This document shows, one piece after another, positions 5,859 to 5,880 of a DNA stretch of 5,880 bases. Each line of letters begins with the position of its first letter. Position 1 is the stretch's first letter. Below the pieces are notes generated by a model, which did not search any database, was not told the DNA's origin, and saw only the letters and a list, made by a program, of their open reading frames with translations. The DNA is from Thiobacillus sp. (GTDB taxonomy: Bacteria; Pseudomonadota; Gammaproteobacteria; Burkholderiales; Thiobacillaceae). The stretch is from the NCBI GenBank assembly GCA_018780025.1, contig JADMKH010000162.1:1-5880 (forward strand), written 5' to 3'. Position numbers and translations under genes: made by a program.

Positions 5859-5880
5859 GTAGGTCGGCAATACTTTGCCG
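5859..5880. repeat. Start of a palindromic repeat, cut by window end
   Basis: The window ends with a hairpin, CGGCAA (5865-5870) pairing with TTGCCG (5875-5880) around a TACT loop, preceded by GTAGGT. The layout resembles the GTAGGTCGG-type short palindromic repeats common between genes in proteobacteria. It shares TAGG, a CG-containing arm and ATACTTTG followed by T or C and CG with the left part of the fliQ-fliR element (4819-4838). Whether it continues symmetrically past the window edge cannot be seen. It lies 79 nt after the fliR stop; the sequence between (5780-5858) shows no gene or clear signal. Confidence 0.5.

Overview
This window is a stretch of a bacterial flagellar gene cluster, entirely on the + strand, in the order fliJ (3' end only), fliK, fliL, fliM, fliN, fliO, fliP, fliQ, fliR. 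The gene order, the closeness of the FliM, FliN and FliP sequences to the enterobacterial proteins, the FliK C-terminus (GLVDTFA) and the moderately GC-rich base composition point to a proteobacterium, most likely a betaproteobacterium. That placement is inference; no rRNA or other marker is present.

Layout: 1-231 is the C-terminal end of the export chaperone FliJ. 245-1336 is fliK, the hook-length control protein. 1337-1461 is the largest gap in the first half of the window; it is relatively AT-rich and precedes fliL. From 1462 to 3768 fliL, fliM, fliN and fliO are packed tightly: a 6-nt gap, then an 8-nt overlap, then a 4-nt ATGA overlap. fliP overlaps the end of fliO by 11 nt using a GTG start, and fliQ follows after 17 nt. 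Then comes a 178-nt non-coding stretch (4807-4984) before fliR (4985-5779). The last 101 nt hold no gene but end in the start of a palindromic repeat.

The genes work together. FliP, FliQ and FliR form the core export gate of the flagellar type III secretion system, and FliO assists FliP assembly. FliJ and FliK act on the export side: FliJ as a chaperone and ATPase-complex component, FliK as molecular ruler and substrate-specificity switch. FliM and FliN form the C-ring switch that binds CheY-P and sets rotation direction. FliL is a membrane protein associated with the stator and basal body. All proteins look intact and of normal length, except fliJ, which is cut by the window edge.

No new multi-gene system is visible. 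The one unexpected structure is the fliQ-fliR spacer. It carries a roughly 153-bp segment bounded by perfect 15-bp inverted repeats with three smaller hairpins inside, and part of it resembles the palindromic sequence at the window's right end. It looks like a small non-coding repeat element (REP/MITE-like) lodged inside an otherwise compact operon, immediately upstream of a fliR start that has no recognisable Shine-Dalgarno sequence.
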